A DNA stretch of 64,000 bases from Klebsiella ornithinolytica NBRC 105727 = ATCC 31898 (GCF_001598295.1 NZ_BCYR01000002.1:124001-188000); one strand, 5' to 3'. Positions 1 through 9,209 are shown, counted from the first letter of the stretch. A program made the numbers and translations. The notes: a model not told the origin generated them from the letters alone.

Positions 1-142
1 AGCCGCCGCAGTCCACGCGATAGACATAGGCGGAACGCTTAATTTTCTTCAGCAGCGATGCCTTCATGCTGGCGATGGACTCCTCCACCGTCATCGGCAG
101 CGGAATGCCGTTTTCATCGCGCGGGCCTGGTAAATTGCTCAT
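1..142 (-). CDS. hycG: HycG, hydrogenase 3 small-subunit-like Fe-S protein (5' part only)
   Basis: N-terminal 47 codons of the NuoB-like [4Fe-4S] subunit of the formate hydrogenlyase complex. It transfers electrons between HycF and the large subunit HycE on the cytoplasmic face of the membrane. The visible residues begin [20 protein letters not shown] and match E. coli HycG closely, up to the start of its conserved VDCGG motif. The cluster-binding cysteines lie beyond the window edge. The start codon overlaps the hycF stop by one base (TGATG), indicating translational coupling. The gene is cut by the window, not broken. Confidence 0.93.
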   Translation of the reverse strand, partial: MSNLPGPRDENGIPLPMTVEESIASMKASLLKKIKRSAYVYRVDCGG

Positions 143-684
143 CAGCTGGCCTCTCTCATATGACGAGTCAGTTCAATACGATCGGACGGCACCAGGCACT
201 TCTGGCGTTTACACTCCGGGCAGGTCTCGAAGCTTTCGCGATGCAGCTCGGCGCGAGTATCTCCGTTGTGCCCGAGCAGCGCGATGGCGTAGTCGATCTC
301 TTTTTGTACGGCGAACGGGCGTTCACACACCCGGCAATGGCAAATGGCAAAGCGCGACTGCTGGAGGAAATCCTCTTTCTTCCACACCGCCAGTTCATAC
401 TCCTGCGACAGCTTGATGGCCGCCGTCGGGCACACCTCTTCGCAGCGACCGCAGAAGATGCAACGCCCGAGGTTGAACTGCCAGGCAAGCTCGCGCGTCA
501 CCAGGTCCGTTTCCACCGTCAGCGCGTTCGACGGGCAGGCGTTCACGCAGGCCGCGCAGCCGATACACTGCTGCGGCGTATGTTCCGGTTTGCCGCGAAA
601 GTTTTTATCTACCGGCATCGGCTCCAGCGGATAGGCGTGCGTCGCGTTGCCGGTTTTGATCACTTTTTTGATAAAGGTAAACAT
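142..684 (-). CDS. hycF: HycF, formate hydrogenlyase ferredoxin-like subunit
   Basis: 180-residue iron-sulfur protein, the NuoI-like electron carrier of formate hydrogenlyase. Two classical 4Fe-4S motifs are visible: [12 protein letters not shown] near residues 41-52 and [12 protein letters not shown] near residues 75-86. The C-terminal third carries further cysteine pairs (CHCRVC and CPECKRQKC), as in E. coli HycF. It lies 9 bp downstream of hycE and one base into hycG, so it is part of the hyc operon. Length and motif order equal the family norm. Confidence 0.96.
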   Translation of the reverse strand: MFTFIKKVIKTGNATHAYPLEPMPVDKNFRGKPEHTPQQCIGCAACVNACPSNALTVETDLVTRELAWQFNLGRCIFCGRCEEVCPTAAIKLSQEYELAVWKKEDFLQQSRFAICHCRVCERPFAVQKEIDYAIALLGHNGDTRAELHRESFETCPECKRQKCLVPSDRIELTRHMREAS

Positions 685-693
685 GGCGATTCC

Positions 694-2403
694 TTATTTC
701 AGCGGCGAGTTTTTACGCTCGATGCTGTAGCGCTCCAGCTCTTTGTACGGCACCACTTTGCTTTTTTTCTTCCGCACATCGACCACGGTCATGCGGTCGG
801 TACAGGAGTAGCAAGGATCGAGGCTGCCGATAATCAACGGGGCGTCGGAGACGGTGTTGCCGCGCAGCATATAGCGCAGGGTCGGCCAGTTGGCGTAGGT
901 GGCCGCACGACAGCGCCAGCGGTACAGCTTCTGGTTGTCGCCGGTCATGCTCCAGTGGATATCATCCCCGCGCGGCGCTTCCGAGAAGCCCAGCGCAAAA
1001 CGGTGCGGGATATAGGTAAAGCCTTCCACCGCCAGCGGACCGCCCGGCAGGTTATCGAGGCCGAAGTCGATCATATTCAGCGCGGTATAGACCTCGTTGA
1101 TACGCACCTTCAGGCGCGAAATGACGTCGCAGCCCTGTTCGCTGTGAACCGTCATCGGCAGCAGACCGTAGCCGACAAACGGATGGTCGGCGCGGGTGTC
1201 GCGAGCGTGGCCGCTGGCGCGGACCATCGGACCGACGTTGCTGAAATCACGGGCGATTTGCGGGTCGAGGCGGCCTATCCCCACGGTACGCTGCGCCATA
1301 TTCGGCGTGCTGAGCAGCATATCGACCAGCTCCTGCACGTCGCGGCGCATCTGCTGCGCCAGCGCTCTTGTCTGGATCATGTCATCTTTCAGCAGGTCGC
1401 GACGGATGCCGCCAATCAGGTTCATACCGTAGGTTTTACGCGCCCCGGTGAGGATCTCCGCCATCTTCATTGAGGTCTCACGCACGCGGAAGAACTGCAT
1501 AAACCCGGAGTCAAAGCCGGTGAAGTGGCAGGCGAGGCCGAGGTTCAGCAGGTGTGAATGCAGGCGTTCCACTTCCAGCAGGATGGCGCGGATCATCTGC
1601 GCGCGTTCCGGTACCACGATCCCCATCGCATTCTCGACGGAGGTGGTATAGGCCGTACTGTGGGCAAAGCCGCAGATACCGCACACGCGGTCGGACAGGA
1701 AGGTCACTTCGTTATAACCCATGCGGGTTTCCGCCAGTTTTTCCATGCCCCGGTGGACATAGAACAGGCGGTAATCGGCGTCGATAATATTCTCGCCATC
1801 AACGAACAGGCGAAAATGACCGGGTTCATCGGAAGTGACGTGCAGCGGGCCAATCGGCACCACGTTGTTTTTCTTACTGCCCAGCTCGTTGATGAACTCG
1901 TAGGTTTCCGCATCGGTGGTCGGCGCCGGGCGCTGACGATAATCCATGCTGTCTTTACGCAGCGGATAGAGTTCATCCGGCCAGTCGTCCGGCAGTACCA
2001 GACGGCGCTCATCCGGCAGCCCCACCGGTATCAGACCGTACATATCGCGCACTTCACGCTCGCCCCAGACGGCGGCAGGCACGCGCGGCGTCACCGACGG
2101 ATATTCCGGTTTGTCGGCATCCACTTCGACGCGCACGGTTACCCAGCACCGGGTCCCCTGCTCCATCGACAGCACGTAATACACGGCATAGTGGCCGTTA
2201 AGCTTACGTTCGTCGTTACCGAACAGCACCGACAGCCAGCCGCCCTGCTGGTAGTAGAGAAACTCCACAACTTCCGGGAGATAGTTGACCTTCACCGTCA
2301 CGGTGAGCTGATCTTTGGTCTGCCAGGCTTCGTCGAGCACCACGCCCGGGAAGGCCTGATGCAGCGCGGCGAGATAGTGTTGACCGATTTTTTCTTCAGA
2401 CAT
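694..2403 (-). CDS. hycE: HycE, [NiFe]-hydrogenase 3 large subunit
   Basis: 569-residue catalytic subunit that reduces protons to H2 with electrons from formate. The N-terminal ~160 residues resemble NuoC and the rest NuoD. Nickel ligands are visible as RVCGIC (Cys241, Cys244) and DPCYSC (Cys531, Cys534). After Arg537 follow 32 residues (MTVVDVRKKK...) that are removed by the HycI protease in E. coli once nickel is inserted; hycI is outside the window. I chose the ATG giving MSEEKIGQ over an upstream TTG because it restores the E. coli length. Confidence 0.97.
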   Translation of the reverse strand: MSEEKIGQHYLAALHQAFPGVVLDEAWQTKDQLTVTVKVNYLPEVVEFLYYQQGGWLSVLFGNDERKLNGHYAVYYVLSMEQGTRCWVTVRVEVDADKPEYPSVTPRVPAAVWGEREVRDMYGLIPVGLPDERRLVLPDDWPDELYPLRKDSMDYRQRPAPTTDAETYEFINELGSKKNNVVPIGPLHVTSDEPGHFRLFVDGENIIDADYRLFYVHRGMEKLAETRMGYNEVTFLSDRVCGICGFAHSTAYTTSVENAMGIVVPERAQMIRAILLEVERLHSHLLNLGLACHFTGFDSGFMQFFRVRETSMKMAEILTGARKTYGMNLIGGIRRDLLKDDMIQTRALAQQMRRDVQELVDMLLSTPNMAQRTVGIGRLDPQIARDFSNVGPMVRASGHARDTRADHPFVGYGLLPMTVHSEQGCDVISRLKVRINEVYTALNMIDFGLDNLPGGPLAVEGFTYIPHRFALGFSEAPRGDDIHWSMTGDNQKLYRWRCRAATYANWPTLRYMLRGNTVSDAPLIIGSLDPCYSCTDRMTVVDVRKKKSKVVPYKELERYSIERKNSPLK

Positions 2404-2419
2404 GCTCAAACTCTCTTAA

Positions 2420-3343
2420 TCACGCCGCCAGCAAGGAGACGAAAGCTAAAAACGCAAAGCCAAAACCGGCCCAGGTAACGCGGGAAGTGGCACAAAAACG
2501 CAGACGCGCCATGCTGTTTTCAAACAGCGCGATAACCAGCACGCCCGCCACCAGCTTGGCGATGGCGGCGACCAGCGCCAGCAGCAGGCCACCGAGGCTA
2601 AAACTGGTCATCGCTCCCCACGGAATAAAGACGCCGACAAACATCTGCAGCACAACCAGCTGTTTGAGGCTGATGCCCCATTTCAACACCGCAAATCCGC
2701 TGCCGCTGTATTCGGTCAGCGGCCCTTCCTGCAGCTCCTGCTCCGCTTCCGCCAGGTCGAACGGCAGCTTGCCCATTTCGATAAAGGTGGCGAACGCGCA
2801 GGCGCACAGCGCCAGGACCAGCGGTACCGAGCGGGCAACGGGCCAGTGATAAATGGTGGCGGCGATCTGGCTGAGGTGCGTGGAGCCGGCAACCTGCGCC
2901 GCAACCCACAGGCCCAGCAGCAGAATCGGCTCCGCCAGCACGCCGAGCATCGCTTCGCGGCTGGCGCCGATCGCCGTAAACGGGCTACCGGTGTCCAGAC
3001 CGGCAATCGCAAAGAAGAAACGGGCAATCGCGAACAGGTAGATCAGGGTGATCAGATCGCCCAGTCCCGCCAGCGGCGACGAGACGGTTACCACCGGCAG
3101 CGCGCTGGCAATGGTCAACATCACGCCGACCATCACGAAGGGCGTCAGGCGGAAAACCCAGCCGGAAACATCCGGCCCGACGCTCTGGCGACCCAGCAGC
3201 TTGAAGATATCCCGATACTCCTGCAGCACTCCCGGACCGCGGCGATTATGCAAGCGGGCGCGGGCTACGCGGGTGATGCCGGACAGCAGAGGCGCGACGG
3301 CAAACAGCAGCAGCGCCTGCAATAGTGCAATTAAAACGCTCAT
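2420..3343 (-). CDS. hycD: HycD, membrane subunit of formate hydrogenlyase
   Basis: 307-residue NuoH-like integral membrane protein that anchors the hydrogenase 3 arm to the inner membrane. It shows multiple hydrophobic segments, and the loop RARLHNRRGPGVLQEYRDIF near residues 28-47 is the conserved cytoplasmic quinone-pocket-like loop of the family. An acidic stretch FDLAEAEQELQEGPLTEYSG follows later, also typical of NuoH/HycD. It sits 2 bp after hycC and 16 bp before hycE in the hyc operon. Confidence 0.96.
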   Translation of the reverse strand: MSVLIALLQALLLFAVAPLLSGITRVARARLHNRRGPGVLQEYRDIFKLLGRQSVGPDVSGWVFRLTPFVMVGVMLTIASALPVVTVSSPLAGLGDLITLIYLFAIARFFFAIAGLDTGSPFTAIGASREAMLGVLAEPILLLGLWVAAQVAGSTHLSQIAATIYHWPVARSVPLVLALCACAFATFIEMGKLPFDLAEAEQELQEGPLTEYSGSGFAVLKWGISLKQLVVLQMFVGVFIPWGAMTSFSLGGLLLALVAAIAKLVAGVLVIALFENSMARLRFCATSRVTWAGFGFAFLAFVSLLAA

Positions 3344-3345
3344 TC

Positions 3346-5172
3346 TCAGGCTCCTCGCGAAATGACAATAACCACCAGCGCCGCCAGCTCAAGCAACGCC
3401 ACGCCGCGGAACAGCGCAGGCGCCGAGGCGGACTGCCAGCCGGGAACCAGACGCACCGGATTCAGCCAATGACGCAATTTCAGCAGCGGCGCAAAGGCCT
3501 CTTTAACCGGCATGGCAAAACCATGAGCGGTGATGACCATCGATTTTTCATGGTCGTAGCCGCAGACCCATGCCGCACCGCGGGAGCGTGCGGGCAGACG
3601 ATCGCCTTTAAAGAAGATCATCAGCAGGAACGGCAGCAGCGGACAGGCCAGCAGCAGAATGGCGATCAGCGGCTGCGACACCACGCTTGAGATCTGCGCC
3701 TGAACCGGTAGTACCCCGCCGACCAGCGTCAACAGCCACGGCGCGGCGACCCCGCCCGCCACGCAGCAGAGCGCGGCGAGTAGCACGCTGACCGTCATCA
3801 GCAGCGGGGCGCCGGTGGCGTTCTCCGCTTCCGGAGTCCGCGGGGCGCCGAGGAAGGTCACGCCGTAGACTTTCGCCATACACATCACCGCCAGCGCGCC
3901 GGTCATTGCCAGGCCAACGGCCAGCAGCGGCCCAAGCAGACGGCCGATAAAGGCGTCGCCGGTGCTCAGTTTGAAGAAGGACTGGTAGATAACCCACTCG
4001 CCGGCAAAGCCGTTGAGCGGCGGCAGCGCCGCCATCGCCATCAGGCCGATCAGCATAGCGAGCGAAATCAGCGGCATTCTTTTGCCCAGCCCGCCCAGCT
4101 TTTCGATATCGCGGTGGCCGGTACGGAACCACACGGCGCCGGCGCCAAGGAACAGCGTCGTTTTGAACAGACTGTGGTTGATCAGGTGGTACATGCCGCC
4201 GATGAAGCCCAGCACCATCAGGCTACTGCTGTTGAGCGCCAGACCGGTGACGAAGGCGCCAAGTCCCAGCAAAATAATGCCGATATTTTCGAGGGTGTGA
4301 TAAGCCAGCAGGCGCTGAATATTGTGCTCCATCAGGGCGTACAGTCCGCCGATAAACGCGGTTATCATTCCCACGACCAGCAGCAAGACGCCCCACCACA
4401 GCGGCGGCGTGCTCCCGGCAAGCGAGACCGTCAGCATGCCAAACAGCCCGACTTTCATCACCACCGTGGAGAACAGCGCGGCGGCCGGCGCGCTGGCCCC
4501 GGCGTGCGCCTGCGGCGCCCAGCCGTGGAGCGGGATAACGCCCGCCAGCAGCGCGAAACCGACGAGCGCCGGCAACCACAGCAGCATATTTTGCGGAGCG
4601 TGGGCGGCGAGCAGACTAATCTGCCCCAGGTCGAGAGTGCCGTAGAAAGACCACACCAGCCAGCAGCTCCACGCCATCAGCAGCGTGCCCAGACGTCCCA
4701 ACGCAAACCACAGCTTTGCGGATTGCGCGCAGCCGGTCAGAAATGCTCCGCACAGGGCCATCATCTCCGCCATGACCACCAGCGTACCGAAGTTTGTTGC
4801 CACCACGGCGCAGGTTGCTGAAGCCAGCAGCAGATTGACCAGCAGGCCGTTGGCTTTCACCTGCGAATGACGGTGCCAGGCGATATTAAACAGGGCGACA
4901 GGCAGGGCGCTGAGGCCAATGGCGAGCAGCCATAGCGCATTGATGCCGTTCACCCGAGCCGGTAAAGAGAGCATCTGCAGCATGCCGTCGCTCACCTGCT
5001 CCGGGGTTATCAGCGTCGCGATAGCGGCGACGATCAGCATGGCGCTGGCCACCGCGCCGCCGATCCCGGCAATCGCACCGCTTAACGGTTTTCTCAGGGT
5101 AAAGATAAATGCCAGCACGCCGCTGGCGGCATACCACAGCACCGCCTGGTTGACTAAAGAGATCGCGCTCAT
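3346..5172 (-). CDS. hycC: HycC, antiporter-like membrane subunit of formate hydrogenlyase
   Basis: 608-residue NuoL/Mrp-antiporter-like protein, hydrophobic throughout with about 14-16 predicted helices. It is the second integral membrane subunit of formate hydrogenlyase. Internal segments such as LPLHGWAPQAHAGASAPAAA belong to the conserved proton-translocation module shared with complex I. Its first codons overlap the end of hycB by 4 bp. Length equals E. coli HycC. Confidence 0.96.
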   Translation of the reverse strand: MSAISLVNQAVLWYAASGVLAFIFTLRKPLSGAIAGIGGAVASAMLIVAAIATLITPEQVSDGMLQMLSLPARVNGINALWLLAIGLSALPVALFNIAWHRHSQVKANGLLVNLLLASATCAVVATNFGTLVVMAEMMALCGAFLTGCAQSAKLWFALGRLGTLLMAWSCWLVWSFYGTLDLGQISLLAAHAPQNMLLWLPALVGFALLAGVIPLHGWAPQAHAGASAPAAALFSTVVMKVGLFGMLTVSLAGSTPPLWWGVLLLVVGMITAFIGGLYALMEHNIQRLLAYHTLENIGIILLGLGAFVTGLALNSSSLMVLGFIGGMYHLINHSLFKTTLFLGAGAVWFRTGHRDIEKLGGLGKRMPLISLAMLIGLMAMAALPPLNGFAGEWVIYQSFFKLSTGDAFIGRLLGPLLAVGLAMTGALAVMCMAKVYGVTFLGAPRTPEAENATGAPLLMTVSVLLAALCCVAGGVAAPWLLTLVGGVLPVQAQISSVVSQPLIAILLLACPLLPFLLMIFFKGDRLPARSRGAAWVCGYDHEKSMVITAHGFAMPVKEAFAPLLKLRHWLNPVRLVPGWQSASAPALFRGVALLELAALVVIVISRGA

Positions 5173-5777
5173 TTCACGCCCTCCTGTTGCGACTGAAACA
5201 GCGACAAATCGCCGAGGTCGGTATTAAAGGTCAGCTCACGCTTGCGCTTGCTGGCCTGGGCGATATCGCGGATATCCACCAGCAGCAGCGCTTTCGTCGG
5301 ACATGTACGCACGCAGGCGGGTCCCTGCTCATCGAAATGGCACAGGTCGCATTTCACGGCGATAGCGCGCACGCCGGGTACCCAGTCGAGCAGCGAACTG
5401 ACGCGAGCGGGCGCCGGCGGCGCAGCGGGTGCCATAGGGGTATTGGCATTAGCCGGAATATCCAGCGGACGACTGCCGGAAAATTCAATCGCCCCGAACG
5501 GGCAGGCAATGGCGCACAGCTTGCAGCTCACGCACAGGCTTTCATTCAGCTGAACCGCGCCATCGACGCGATTGATCGCATTAACCGGACACACGGCGGC
5601 GCAAGGGGCGTCTTCGCAGTGGTGGCACATTTGCGGCGCCGATTCTTTTTCATTACGCATGACCTGTAGTCGCGGCATGGCCTGCAGGCCGTACTGGCGA
5701 TGCGTCTCTGAGCAGGCGGCTTCGCAGGTGCGGCAGCCGATACAGACGGTGGAGTCAGCAATTACAAAACGGTTCAC
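5169..5777 (-). CDS. hycB: HycB, formate hydrogenlyase Fe-S electron-transfer subunit
   Basis: 202-residue ferredoxin-like protein that links formate dehydrogenase H to the hydrogenase. Four [4Fe-4S] cysteine clusters are visible: CIGCRTCEAAC near residues 12-22, CHHCEDAPCAAVCP near 51-64, CVSCKLCAIACP near 83-94, and CDLCHFDEQGPACVRTCP towards the C-terminus. A short Ala/Pro-rich linker (about residues 110-125) separates the last pair. It is the first structural gene after hycA and overlaps hycC by 4 bp. Confidence 0.96.
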   Translation of the reverse strand: MNRFVIADSTVCIGCRTCEAACSETHRQYGLQAMPRLQVMRNEKESAPQMCHHCEDAPCAAVCPVNAINRVDGAVQLNESLCVSCKLCAIACPFGAIEFSGSRPLDIPANANTPMAPAAPPAPARVSSLLDWVPGVRAIAVKCDLCHFDEQGPACVRTCPTKALLLVDIRDIAQASKRKRELTFNTDLGDLSLFQSQQEGVK

Positions 5778-5799
5778 CGGGCAATCCTCGGGTGAAAGT

Positions 5800-5851
5800 C
5801 ATTTTTGACGAAATCAGGGAGTTCAGATGTCATTTTCGACACGTGTCGACA
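5800..5851. promoter_or_regulatory. Putative FhlA-binding sites between hycA and hycB
   Basis: The 82-bp hycA-hycB gap holds CATTTTTGACGAAATC (5800-5815), close to the CATTTCGTACGAAATG-type FhlA element, and a second palindromic stretch with TGTC...GACA and TGTCGACA (5828-5851). In E. coli a downstream FhlA site in this same gap contributes to hyc and hyp activation. Assignment is by resemblance to that arrangement; binding is inferred. Confidence 0.55.
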
Positions 5852-5859
5852 CCTTACGA

Positions 5860-6309
5860 TTAATGGGCCAGCGCCAGATGGCTTAAATCCACCGGCTGGT
5901 CGTGTTCCATGGCGTCATACAGACGGTCATAGACGCTGGCAATAATGGCCAGGTAATGTTCCAGCACCTGTTCGCGCGAACGGTTGCTGATCCGGCCGTC
6001 AACGGTACCGTCGGATGCCAGCGTTGCCTGAGCAATCAAGCGTTTATCATCACTATTACGCGTTTCGACGTAGTACTCGATGGTGTGGTTGTTGAACCCT
6101 TCTGCCAGCGCGACATACACCTGAAAATGTTCAAACAGGACGAAGCACAGCTCTTTGTCCGGCGCGCAGCTCATCGCATGATGCAAACGCGCTTTTGACA
6201 GGGTGATGCCCTGAACCAGCGAATTGCAGTACTGGCGCCACTGATCCTGATAGCGGCGGTGACGGTCGGCGATGTAGTCCGCCTTTTCACTTATTTCCCA
6301 AATAGTCAT
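5860..6309 (-). CDS. hycA: HycA, negative regulator of the formate regulon
   Basis: 149-residue first gene of the hyc operon. In E. coli HycA counteracts FhlA, lowering formate-dependent expression of hyc, hyp and fdhF. The protein begins MTIWEISEKADYIADRHRR and matches E. coli HycA (153 residues) along its length. The chosen ATG has GGGGAGA about 6 bp upstream; a longer in-frame extension has no such site. It lacks a recognisable DNA-binding domain, as in the family. Confidence 0.94.
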   Translation of the reverse strand: MTIWEISEKADYIADRHRRYQDQWRQYCNSLVQGITLSKARLHHAMSCAPDKELCFVLFEHFQVYVALAEGFNNHTIEYYVETRNSDDKRLIAQATLASDGTVDGRISNRSREQVLEHYLAIIASVYDRLYDAMEHDQPVDLSHLALAH

Positions 6310-6345
6310 CTCGGTCTCCCCGGTTGCATGAGATGCACCGTACAA

Positions 6346-6360
6346 GCATTTTCCATGCCA
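6346..6360 (-). promoter_or_regulatory. Sigma54 promoter of the hyc operon
   Basis: On the minus strand the sequence TGGCATGGAAAATGC gives the invariant GG-N10-GC spacing of a -24/-12 promoter, 37 bp upstream of the hycA start. It faces the hyc operon and matches the known dependence of hyc transcription on RpoN and FhlA. Confidence 0.85.
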
Positions 6361-6365
6361 AATTT

Positions 6366-6378
6366 TAATTTATTGATA
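6366..6378 (-). promoter_or_regulatory. Putative IHF site in the hyc-hyp control region
   Basis: Minus-strand TATCAATAAATTA fits the IHF consensus WATCAA-N4-TTR exactly. It lies between the hyc sigma54 promoter and the FhlA-type palindromes, the place where IHF bends DNA for FhlA-RpoN contact in E. coli. Confidence 0.6.
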
Positions 6379-6416
6379 TTTAATGATTTTAATAAAAAAG
6401 CCGCCCCGTACTGACA

Positions 6417-6450
6417 TGTCGATGACATCCGTCAGCTGTCGTCATCGACA
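6417..6450. promoter_or_regulatory. FhlA upstream activating sites for hyc and hyp
   Basis: Two related palindromes occur: TGTCGATGACA (6417-6427) and TGTCGTCATCGACA (6437-6450). They sit between the two divergent sigma54 promoters, as expected for sites of the enhancer-binding protein FhlA, whose gene closes the hyp operon at the right. Function is inferred from position and motif. Confidence 0.65.
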
Positions 6451-6474
6451 GTTCATCCGACAGTAGATATGACC

Positions 6475-6489
6475 TGGCATCGTTATTGC
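6475..6489 (+). promoter_or_regulatory. Sigma54 promoter of the hyp operon
   Basis: TGGCATCGTTATTGC has the exact GG-N10-GC spacing of a -24/-12 element and lies about 30 bp upstream of the hypA start. With the oppositely facing hyc promoter it makes a divergent pair around shared FhlA sites. Confidence 0.88.
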
Positions 6490-6520
6490 ATATATGGCCC
6501 ATCGCGATACGGAGGCGACC

Positions 6521-6871
6521 ATGCACGAAATCACTCTTAGCCAGCGGGCGCTGGAAATTATTGAACAGCAGGCGCAGCAGGCCGGCGCGCGTCGGGTTAC
6601 CGGCGTGTGGCTGAAGGTCGGCGCATTTTCCTGCGTGGAAGCCAGCGCATTGACCTTCTGTTTTGAGCTGGTGTGCCGCGGCACGCTGGCGGAAGGCTGC
6701 GAACTGCATATTGCCGAACAACAGGCCGAATGCTGGTGCGAATCCTGCCAGCAGTACGTGCAACTCATCTCGCAGCACGTGCGGCGCTGTCCGCAGTGCC
6801 ACAGCGACACGCTGCAGATTGTGGCGGACGACGGCCTACAGATTCAGCGAATAGAAGTGATCCACCGTTAA
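6521..6871 (+). CDS. hypA: HypA, hydrogenase 3 nickel-insertion chaperone
   Basis: 116-residue zinc-binding chaperone that, with HypB, delivers nickel to the HycE precursor. Nickel-binding His2 is in MHEITLS, and the zinc site is visible as the cysteine pairs CESC (Cys73, Cys76) and CPQC (Cys90, Cys93). Start chosen at the ATG preceded by GGAGG, giving the E. coli length; an upstream in-frame ATG adds nine unsupported residues. Confidence 0.96.
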   Translation: MHEITLSQRALEIIEQQAQQAGARRVTGVWLKVGAFSCVEASALTFCFELVCRGTLAEGCELHIAEQQAECWCESCQQYVQLISQHVRRCPQCHSDTLQIVADDGLQIQRIEVIHR

Positions 6872-6952
6872 TTCGGGTTATCTCACGGCGGCCCGCAAGT
6901 CAGCCGGCAAAGAGACAACGCGAGGATGACGGGACAGACCAGGAGTAAAACT

Positions 6953-7825
6953 ATGTGTACGACTTGCGGCTGTGGGGAAGGCAACCTTTATATCGAAGGT
7001 GATGAGCATAACCCCCACTCGGCGTTTCGCAGCGCCCCCTTCGCGCCAGCCCCGCGCCAGACCATGACGATTATCGGCGTCAAAACCGATAGCTTCTCCC
7101 CCACCCGCTCAGCGCACGGCGACCTGCACTACGGCCACGGCGAAGCGGGTACCCATGCGCCGGGTCAAAGCCAGCGCCGGATGCTGGAAGTCGAAATCGA
7201 CGTGCTGGATAAGAACAATCGTCTGGCGGCCCGCAACCGCGCGCGCTTTGCCGCACGCGGCCAGCTGGTGCTGAACCTGGTCTCCAGCCCGGGATCCGGC
7301 AAAACCACGTTACTGAGTGAAACCTTGCTGCGTCTGAAAGGAAAAACCGCGTGCGCGGTCATCGAAGGCGACCAGCAGACGGTCAATGATGCGGCACGCA
7401 TTCGCGCCACCGGCACGCCGGCCATTCAGGTCAACACCGGGAAGGGCTGCCACCTGGATGCGCAGATGATTGCCGATGCCGCCCCGCGTCTGCCGCTGGT
7501 GGATAACGGCATTCTGTTTATTGAAAACGTCGGCAACCTGGTATGTCCGGCGAGCTTCGACCTCGGCGAACGTCACAAGGTGGCGGTGCTGTCGGTCACC
7601 GAAGGCGAAGATAAGCCGCTGAAGTATCCACATATGTTCGCCGCCGCCAGCCTGATGGTGCTGAATAAAATCGACCTGCTGCCGTACCTCAACTTTGATG
7701 TAGAGAAGTGTCTCGCCTGCGCGCGGGAGGTTAATCCCGATATTGAGATCATTATGCTGTCCGCCACCAGCGGCGAAGGCATGGATAAGTGGCTCAGCTG
7801 GCTGGAGGCGCAGACATGTGCATAG
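6953..7825 (+). CDS. hypB: HypB, GTPase for nickel delivery to hydrogenase
   Basis: 290-residue G3E-family GTPase that drives nickel insertion with HypA. It has the N-terminal high-affinity nickel motif CTTCGCG (Cys2, Cys5, Cys7), P-loop GSGKTT near residues 114-119, the interdomain metal site KGCH near residue 166, and the base-recognition motif LNKIDLL. A short His-containing linker lies around residues 55-70. Start chosen at the ATG after AGGAG. The 3' end overlaps hypC by 10 bp. Confidence 0.97.
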   Translation: MCTTCGCGEGNLYIEGDEHNPHSAFRSAPFAPAPRQTMTIIGVKTDSFSPTRSAHGDLHYGHGEAGTHAPGQSQRRMLEVEIDVLDKNNRLAARNRARFAARGQLVLNLVSSPGSGKTTLLSETLLRLKGKTACAVIEGDQQTVNDAARIRATGTPAIQVNTGKGCHLDAQMIADAAPRLPLVDNGILFIENVGNLVCPASFDLGERHKVAVLSVTEGEDKPLKYPHMFAAASLMVLNKIDLLPYLNFDVEKCLACAREVNPDIEIIMLSATSGEGMDKWLSWLEAQTCA

Positions 7826-8088
7826 GCATTCCGGGGCAGATCTGCGCCATTGACGGCAATCTGGCGAAGGTCGAAGTGTGCGGTATCCAGCGCGAAGTCG
7901 ATCTGACGCTGGTAGGAAGCGTTGATGAACAGGGGCAGCCGCGGCTCGGCCAGTGGGTTCTGGTCCACGTGGGCTTCGCCATGAGCATCATTAATGAAGC
8001 GGAGGCCCGCGATACCCTTGAGGCGCTGCAAAATATGTTTGAAGTCGAGCCTGACGTGGGCGCGCTGCTGTACGGTGAGGAGCGATAA
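7816..8088 (+). CDS. hypC: HypC, hydrogenase maturation chaperone
   Basis: 90-residue chaperone that works with HypD to assemble the Fe(CN)2CO group and escorts the iron to the HycE precursor. The essential Cys2 is visible in the N-terminal MCIGIPGQ motif. The start overlaps hypB by 10 bp and the stop overlaps the hypD start (TAATG), so expression is translationally coupled within hypABCDE. Confidence 0.96.
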   Translation: MCIGIPGQICAIDGNLAKVEVCGIQREVDLTLVGSVDEQGQPRLGQWVLVHVGFAMSIINEAEARDTLEALQNMFEVEPDVGALLYGEER

Positions 8089-9209
8089 TGCGTTTTGTTG
8101 ATGAATATCGCGCGCCGGAGCAGGTGATGCAGCTGGTTGAACATCTTCAGGCGCGCGCGCATCTGCTGCCTCATACCGCCGGGCATCCGCTGCGCATTAT
8201 GGAAGTGTGCGGCGGCCATACGCACGCCATCTTTAAATTCGGTCTCGACCAGTTGCTGCCGGAGAATATCGAATTTATTCACGGCCCCGGCTGCCCGGTC
8301 TGCGTTCTGCCGATGGGGCGAATCGACACCTGTATCGATATCGCCAGTCGCCCGGGGGTGATTTTCTGCACCTTCGGCGACGCCATGCGCGTGCCCGGCA
8401 AAAACGGCTCCCTGCTGCAGGCGAAATCCCGCGGCGCCGATGTGCGGATCGTCTATTCACCGATGGATGCGCTGAAGCTGGCGCAGCAGAACCCGCAGCG
8501 GGAGGTGGTCTTCTTTGGCCTCGGTTTTGAAACCACCATGCCCGCGACCGCGCTGACGCTGCGTCAGGCCCGCGAGCGCAACGTGGATAACTTCTTCTTT
8601 TTTTGCCAGCACATCACCCTGCTCCCGACCCTGCGCAGCCTGCTCGACCAGCCTGATAACAGCATCGATGCCTTTCTTGCCCCGGGCCATGTCAGTATGG
8701 TCATCGGCACCGAGGCCTACGGGTTTATCGCCAGCGACTACCGGCGTCCTTTAGTGGTGGCTGGTTTCGAACCTCTTGATCTACTGCAAGGCGCGGTGAT
8801 GCTGGTTGAGCAGACAATAGCGCAGCGCAGCCAGGTCGAAAACCAGTACCGCCGCGTGGTACCTGATGAAGGCAACCCGCTGGCGCAAGCGGCGATTGCC
8901 GACGTTTTCTGCCTGTCGGGCGATAGCGAATGGCGCGGGCTGGGGGTCATCAACAACTCCGGCGTACGCCTGACGCCCGCCTATCAGCGCTTTGACGCTG
9001 AAGCCCATTTTCAGCCGGCGCCGCAGCGCGTCTGCGACGATCCGCGCGCCCGCTGTGGCGATGTGCTGACCGGCCGCTGTAAGCCGCATCAGTGTCCGCT
9101 GTTCGGGCAAGTCTGTAACCCGCAAAGCGCGTTTGGCGCGCTGATGGTCTCATCAGAGGGCGCATGCGCCGCCTGGTATCAATATCGCAGTCAGGAAAAT
9201 GAAGCATGA
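8088..9209 (+). CDS. hypD: HypD, Fe-S scaffold for the hydrogenase Fe(CN)2CO group
   Basis: 373-residue maturation factor on which cyanide and CO ligands are attached to iron. Conserved family blocks are visible: EVCGGHTHAIFKFG near residues 39-52 and GPGCPVCVLP near 66-75, holding the reactive cysteines, plus the C-terminal cysteine-rich stretch RCGDVLTGRCKPHQCPLFG that ligates the 4Fe-4S cluster. Start and stop overlap hypC and hypE. Confidence 0.97.
   Translation: MRFVDEYRAPEQVMQLVEHLQARAHLLPHTAGHPLRIMEVCGGHTHAIFKFGLDQLLPENIEFIHGPGCPVCVLPMGRIDTCIDIASRPGVIFCTFGDAMRVPGKNGSLLQAKSRGADVRIVYSPMDALKLAQQNPQREVVFFGLGFETTMPATALTLRQARERNVDNFFFFCQHITLLPTLRSLLDQPDNSIDAFLAPGHVSMVIGTEAYGFIASDYRRPLVVAGFEPLDLLQGAVMLVEQTIAQRSQVENQYRRVVPDEGNPLAQAAIADVFCLSGDSEWRGLGVINNSGVRLTPAYQRFDAEAHFQPAPQRVCDDPRARCGDVLTGRCKPHQCPLFGQVCNPQSAFGALMVSSEGACAAWYQYRSQENEA

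Noticed and set aside
58-1473. Long open frame of 471 codons on the plus strand
   Set aside because: Antisense shadow of hycF and hycE in a GC-rich genome; the minus-strand products match known proteins end to end.
6389-6810. Minus-strand frames of 122-137 codons over the hyp promoter and hypA
   Set aside because: They cover the sigma54 promoter and FhlA sites and lie opposite hypA; no start signals or similarity.
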